A stretch of DNA of 32,573 bases, from contig CALJLT010000036.1 of the NCBI GenBank assembly GCA_937982425.1, positions 1 to 32,573 on the forward strand, in the 5' to 3' direction. Made by a program: the position numbers and the translations under genes. Of this stretch, positions 30,129 to 32,573 are shown piece after piece. Source of the stretch: an uncultured archaeon. GTDB taxonomy: Archaea; Nanobdellota; Nanobdellia; Pacearchaeales; GW2011-AR1. The notes below the pieces were generated by a model. It saw nothing but the letters and a program-made list of their open reading frames with translations, was not told where the DNA came from and ran no database searches. Positions within the stretch are counted from its first letter, which is position 1, and the number at the start of each line of letters is the position of its first letter.

Positions 30129-30349
30129 AAATACTTAAAAACTCTCTTAGCCTAAAAAAACTCATGACAAGTTCATTAGATCAAAATATAGATAAAGAAA
30201 ATCAATTAAATGATAAAGGAAATAGTATCGAATCTCATTATGCATTAATGAAAAATACTTCAATTCCTACTCAAACAATTCCCAAAATTTCAGAAAAAAA
30301 ACCCCAAGAATATTTTTCCTTACAAGGATATGAACATTGGGTTGGTTAA
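30116..30349 (+). CDS. Possible small protein overlapping aIF5B end
   Basis: 77 codons, starting inside the last 13 nt of aIF5B (ATGGGGATTATAG) in another frame and filling the whole gap to the next gene, which begins one base after its stop. The sequence is Ser/Lys/Asn-rich, probably unstructured, with an aromatic end (YFSLQGYEHWVG). Codon choice resembles real genes here. No family and no clear ribosome-binding site were seen. It is either a coupled small gene or a chance frame. Confidence 0.45.
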   Translation: MGIIEILKNSLSLKKLMTSSLDQNIDKENQLNDKGNSIESHYALMKNTSIPTQTIPKISEKKPQEYFSLQGYEHWVG

Positions 30350-31222
30350 CTATTTTTTATTTAATCTATCTCTAAGCACTTTTCTTTTTTTCCACTTTTT
30401 ATAGAAAAAATAACCTACGATTCCAATAATAATAATCCAAACTAGATATGTCCAAACACTTTTCTTGCCCGCTTCCGATTGAAGATTTCCTTCAAAATAA
30501 CTAGAATCAAAAGTTACAAATTTTTCCACTGTTCTTCTAACATTAATTTCATCATTATAATGTAATAAGACTTTTATTTGACCATTGGAAGGTTTGGCTT
30601 CAAAATTTGCAGTTATATATTCTTTAGAATCAACATCTCCCACTATATTGATTGGAGAATTTTTTACTTGAATACTTTCTTGTTTAGGAATTTCAAGAGT
30701 CAAAGCATAAATATCAGAACTACCTATATTTAAAATTTCAAAAGTAATTGTCCTTGTTACAGGGTTATAATTCTTTATGTGTATTTCAAAATCTACTTCA
30801 GTATCTTTAACTCTTAAATTAAAAGATTCTTGAACTCTTACTGAAGAACCTTTAATGCTGTAACTTACCTCAATGGGATTGTTTCCATCCAATGCATTTT
30901 CGTCAACTCTTACTCTATAGGGGGCTAAAAAGAAAGAACCATAATCTTTAGAATAAACTCCAGAAGAAATTCTATTTTTGGAATTAAATCCAGGATCAAA
31001 AATAAGAGGATAATTTTCTAAAAGTTCAAATTCAATCTCTCCGCATTGAGGATTACTTATTCCGCCTATTTGAAAAACAATTTTCACATACTCTCCTGGA
31101 TTTGCAGGATATGGATCTTGATTAATCATAGAAACTTCCAGATTACAAGCTTCAGCAAGTACATTCGACATTCCAAAGAAAAATATTCCTAATGCAAAAA
31201 AAATTAATAACTCTCTTTTCAT
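30350..31222 (-). CDS. Secreted/anchored CARDB/NEW3-like beta-sandwich protein
   Basis: 290 residues: a signal peptide (1-23, ending NVLAEA), two or more beta-sandwich-like repeats (DPYPANPGEYVKIVFQIGG, NALDGNNPIEVSYSIKG, YNPVTRTITFEILNIGSSDIYALTLEIP), a C-terminal TM helix (about 258-276) and a Lys/Arg tail. The A-N-P-G-E-x-V and I-x-N-x-G-S motifs are typical of the NPCBM/NEW3 and CARDB-like regions of archaeal S-layer-associated proteins. It faces outward. The gene is 73 bp downstream of an FtsX-type permease gene on the same strand, so it may act as its extracytoplasmic partner (inference). Confidence 0.72.
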   Translation of the reverse strand: MKRELLIFFALGIFFFGMSNVLAEACNLEVSMINQDPYPANPGEYVKIVFQIGGISNPQCGEIEFELLENYPLIFDPGFNSKNRISSGVYSKDYGSFFLAPYRVRVDENALDGNNPIEVSYSIKGSSVRVQESFNLRVKDTEVDFEIHIKNYNPVTRTITFEILNIGSSDIYALTLEIPKQESIQVKNSPINIVGDVDSKEYITANFEAKPSNGQIKVLLHYNDEINVRRTVEKFVTFDSSYFEGNLQSEAGKKSVWTYLVWIIIIGIVGYFFYKKWKKRKVLRDRLNKK

Positions 31223-31295
31223 AAACTATCTAGATAATTTTTGTTTTTAAATGTTTTGTGGAATGAGCTAAAAATTTACATTCTTCTCTAAATAA

Positions 31296-32498
31296 TTATT
31301 CATACCTTAAAGCATCAACTGTATTTATTTTTGAAGCCCTTATCGCTGGAAGAACTCCAGAAATAGCTCCAGTCAAAGTTGCAAATAAAATACATCCTAA
31401 AAACAATTCCCACGTGAAAGATGGACTTAAAAAACTATAACCTAAATCTACAAGAATCTTTTTTCCTATTGAGCTAAGAATCCATCCAAAAAAAACTCCA
31501 AGAATTCCTGCAACAAATCCCAATAGAGAAGATTCAAATAAAAATATAGAAAAAATTTCGGAATTACGTGCTCCAATTGCCTTCAAGACCCCTATTTCTT
31601 TATATCTTTCAAGTACTGAAGTAATCATAGTATTTGCAGTATTTATTGCTGAAACCAAAACAGATATAAGAGCAATTAAAATCACAAAGCCCACAATAAT
31701 ATTTAAGACACTTGAAAAAGTTTCAATTAATTCTTCAAAAGATTGAACAAAAAAATCCTCCTTCCCTTTTTCCAAATTCCTAGATTTTCTTAAATTTCTT
31801 TCTATGTCATTTATAGATTCTTTCATACTTTCAATTTCAACAACTGCAACTATTTCTGCATAAGATTCTATTTCTGGATAAAGAGATTCAAAATAAGAAT
31901 TACTTACATAGATTTGAGAATCATCTTGTGGATTCCCCACTTTTTCTAAAAAACCAACAACTCTAATTTTTTCCCCCTCTATTTCAATAAGATCATTTAT
32001 TTCTAATCTTTTAGAAAAAATTTCTCCATCAACTTTATAATTATAACCCATAATTGCAACTCCTTTTTCTCCAGGATTTAAAACTCTTCCTTCATTAATT
32101 CCTATGTTAAACATTTCAAGAACAAATGTCTTTTTAGGATCATAAGAAATTAAAAATGAATAAATTCTTTCACTTCCCTTTTCTATTTCAACCGTTTTAA
32201 CATAAAGTCCAGTAGCATCTTTAACTCCAGAAGATTTCAAAACTGCTTTAACATCTTTTTCATCAAGAACAAAAGAGGTATCTAATCCAAAATTACTTCC
32301 TTTAGCAGTAATTAAAATTTTATCTGCAGAAGATCCTGTAGAAACTTCTTCAACATAATTATAAAGCCCCAAACCAAAACTAATGAAAACAAAAATTGTT
32401 GCTATTCCCACAAAAATAGAAAAAATAGTAAGAAAACTTCTTCCTTTTCTATGTTTAAGGTTATTAAAAGTGTATCGTACTGATTCTTTGTTTATCAT
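31296..32498 (-). CDS. FtsX/MacB-type ABC transporter permease
   Basis: 400 residues. TM1 (about 19-45: RKGRSFLTIFSIFVGIATIFVF) is followed by a ~210-residue extracytoplasmic domain, then three C-terminal TM helices with the signature NTANTMITSVLERYKEIGVLKAIGARNSEIF and GILGVFFGW..ATLTGAISGVLPAIRASKINTVDALRYE. This is the four-TM MacB/LolC/FtsX class, which works with an ABC ATPase in mechanotransmission or lipid/peptide handling, not conventional transport. The ATG overlaps the stop of the preceding, window-truncated gene by 4 nt (ATGA), with GGAG upstream. Confidence 0.9.
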   Translation of the reverse strand: MINKESVRYTFNNLKHRKGRSFLTIFSIFVGIATIFVFISFGLGLYNYVEEVSTGSSADKILITAKGSNFGLDTSFVLDEKDVKAVLKSSGVKDATGLYVKTVEIEKGSERIYSFLISYDPKKTFVLEMFNIGINEGRVLNPGEKGVAIMGYNYKVDGEIFSKRLEINDLIEIEGEKIRVVGFLEKVGNPQDDSQIYVSNSYFESLYPEIESYAEIVAVVEIESMKESINDIERNLRKSRNLEKGKEDFFVQSFEELIETFSSVLNIIVGFVILIALISVLVSAINTANTMITSVLERYKEIGVLKAIGARNSEIFSIFLFESSLLGFVAGILGVFFGWILSSIGKKILVDLGYSFLSPSFTWELFLGCILFATLTGAISGVLPAIRASKINTVDALRYE

Positions 32499-32573
32499 AA
32501 TTTTTTCTCCATTTTTAACTTTATTTTATTTTGTTTTTTAACAAAACCAACAACTTCAAATCCAAGTTTTTTA
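32495..32573 (-). CDS. C-terminal end of a gene coupled to the permease (partial)
   Basis: The frame is open from the window edge and ends in TGA at 32495-32497, overlapping the permease ATG. About 25 residues are visible (KKLGFEVVGFVKKQN..., Lys-rich end). Position suggests the cognate MacB-type ATPase, but the visible tail has no diagnostic motif, so this is only an expectation. Confidence 0.5.
   Translation of the reverse strand, partial: KKLGFEVVGFVKKQNKIKLKMEKKL

Noticed and set aside
1..32573. CRISPR arrays, IS elements, prophage genes, tRNA or rRNA genes
   Set aside because: No regularly spaced repeats, transposase motifs, phage structural genes or tRNA-like cloverleaf with a TTCGA-type arm were noticed. 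A covariance-model scan for tRNAs would be needed to be certain.

Overview
The window looks like a contig from a small-genome DPANN archaeon, most likely of the Pacearchaeota/Woesearchaeota type. It is very A+T-rich by eye. Its information-processing genes are archaeal: Rpo11, aRF1, aIF5B, archaeal-type ThrRS and ValRS, RadB, NreA, MBF1 and Elp3. Gaps between genes are tiny, and most first genes of a transcript have a TATA-like element centred about 25-27 nt before the start codon, as expected for leaderless mRNAs. No tRNA, rRNA, CRISPR array, IS element or prophage was seen. Bases 1-46 are not biological: they match the Illumina TruSeq universal adapter, so the left edge is an untrimmed contig end.

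Layout. 48-236: tail of a cut-off gene. 320-2671: topoisomerase IA. 2682-3055: two very small lysine-rich genes (minus strand). 3095-7541 (minus): a DNA-maintenance and transcription block with NreA (PCNA-binding tail), a PIN-like nuclease, RadB preceded by a multi-HTH protein, Rpo11 and MBF1. 7590-10025 (minus): scpB, a membrane GT2 glycosyltransferase and a membrane-anchored thioredoxin-fold protein in one tight operon. 10076-11288 (plus): a NodB/DUF2334-like deacetylase and a secreted beta-barrel-like protein. 11299-14802 (minus): ValRS and aRF1. 14853-17249: a small unknown protein, an ATP-grasp enzyme and a circularly permuted GTPase. 17246-19239: elp3 and a Trm9-like methyltransferase, divergent, both pointing at wobble-uridine modification. 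19240-19413: a structured non-coding patch with a 32-bp direct repeat. 19414-22557: a ParB/sulfiredoxin-like protein, two unknowns and ThrRS. 22949-25772: a secreted Cys-His hydrolase-like protein and an Ig-like/TM/degenerate nucleotide-cyclase receptor-like protein. 25814-27724: PC4-like protein, then a DUF5320-DUF134-thioredoxin-CcdA operon behind a 26-bp perfect palindrome. 27721-28331: an unknown gene and a truncated dph2. 28392-30128: aIF5B. 30350-32573: a CARDB/NEW3-like anchored protein, an FtsX/MacB-type permease and the end of another gene.

The most notable points are as follows. (1) Three divergent gene pairs have start codons separated by exactly 50 nt, with one near-symmetric TATA element in the middle, which suggests two-way promoters. 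(2) Four convergent pairs overlap by exactly 4 nt at their stop codons. (3) The redox operon has an operator-like palindrome at its likely transcription start. (4) A class III cyclase fold that has lost its metal-binding residues sits behind an extracellular Ig-like region. (5) A beta-barrel-like secreted protein occurs in an archaeon. (6) dph2 is reduced to its first domain. Functional assignments rest on motif recognition by eye; no database search was run.
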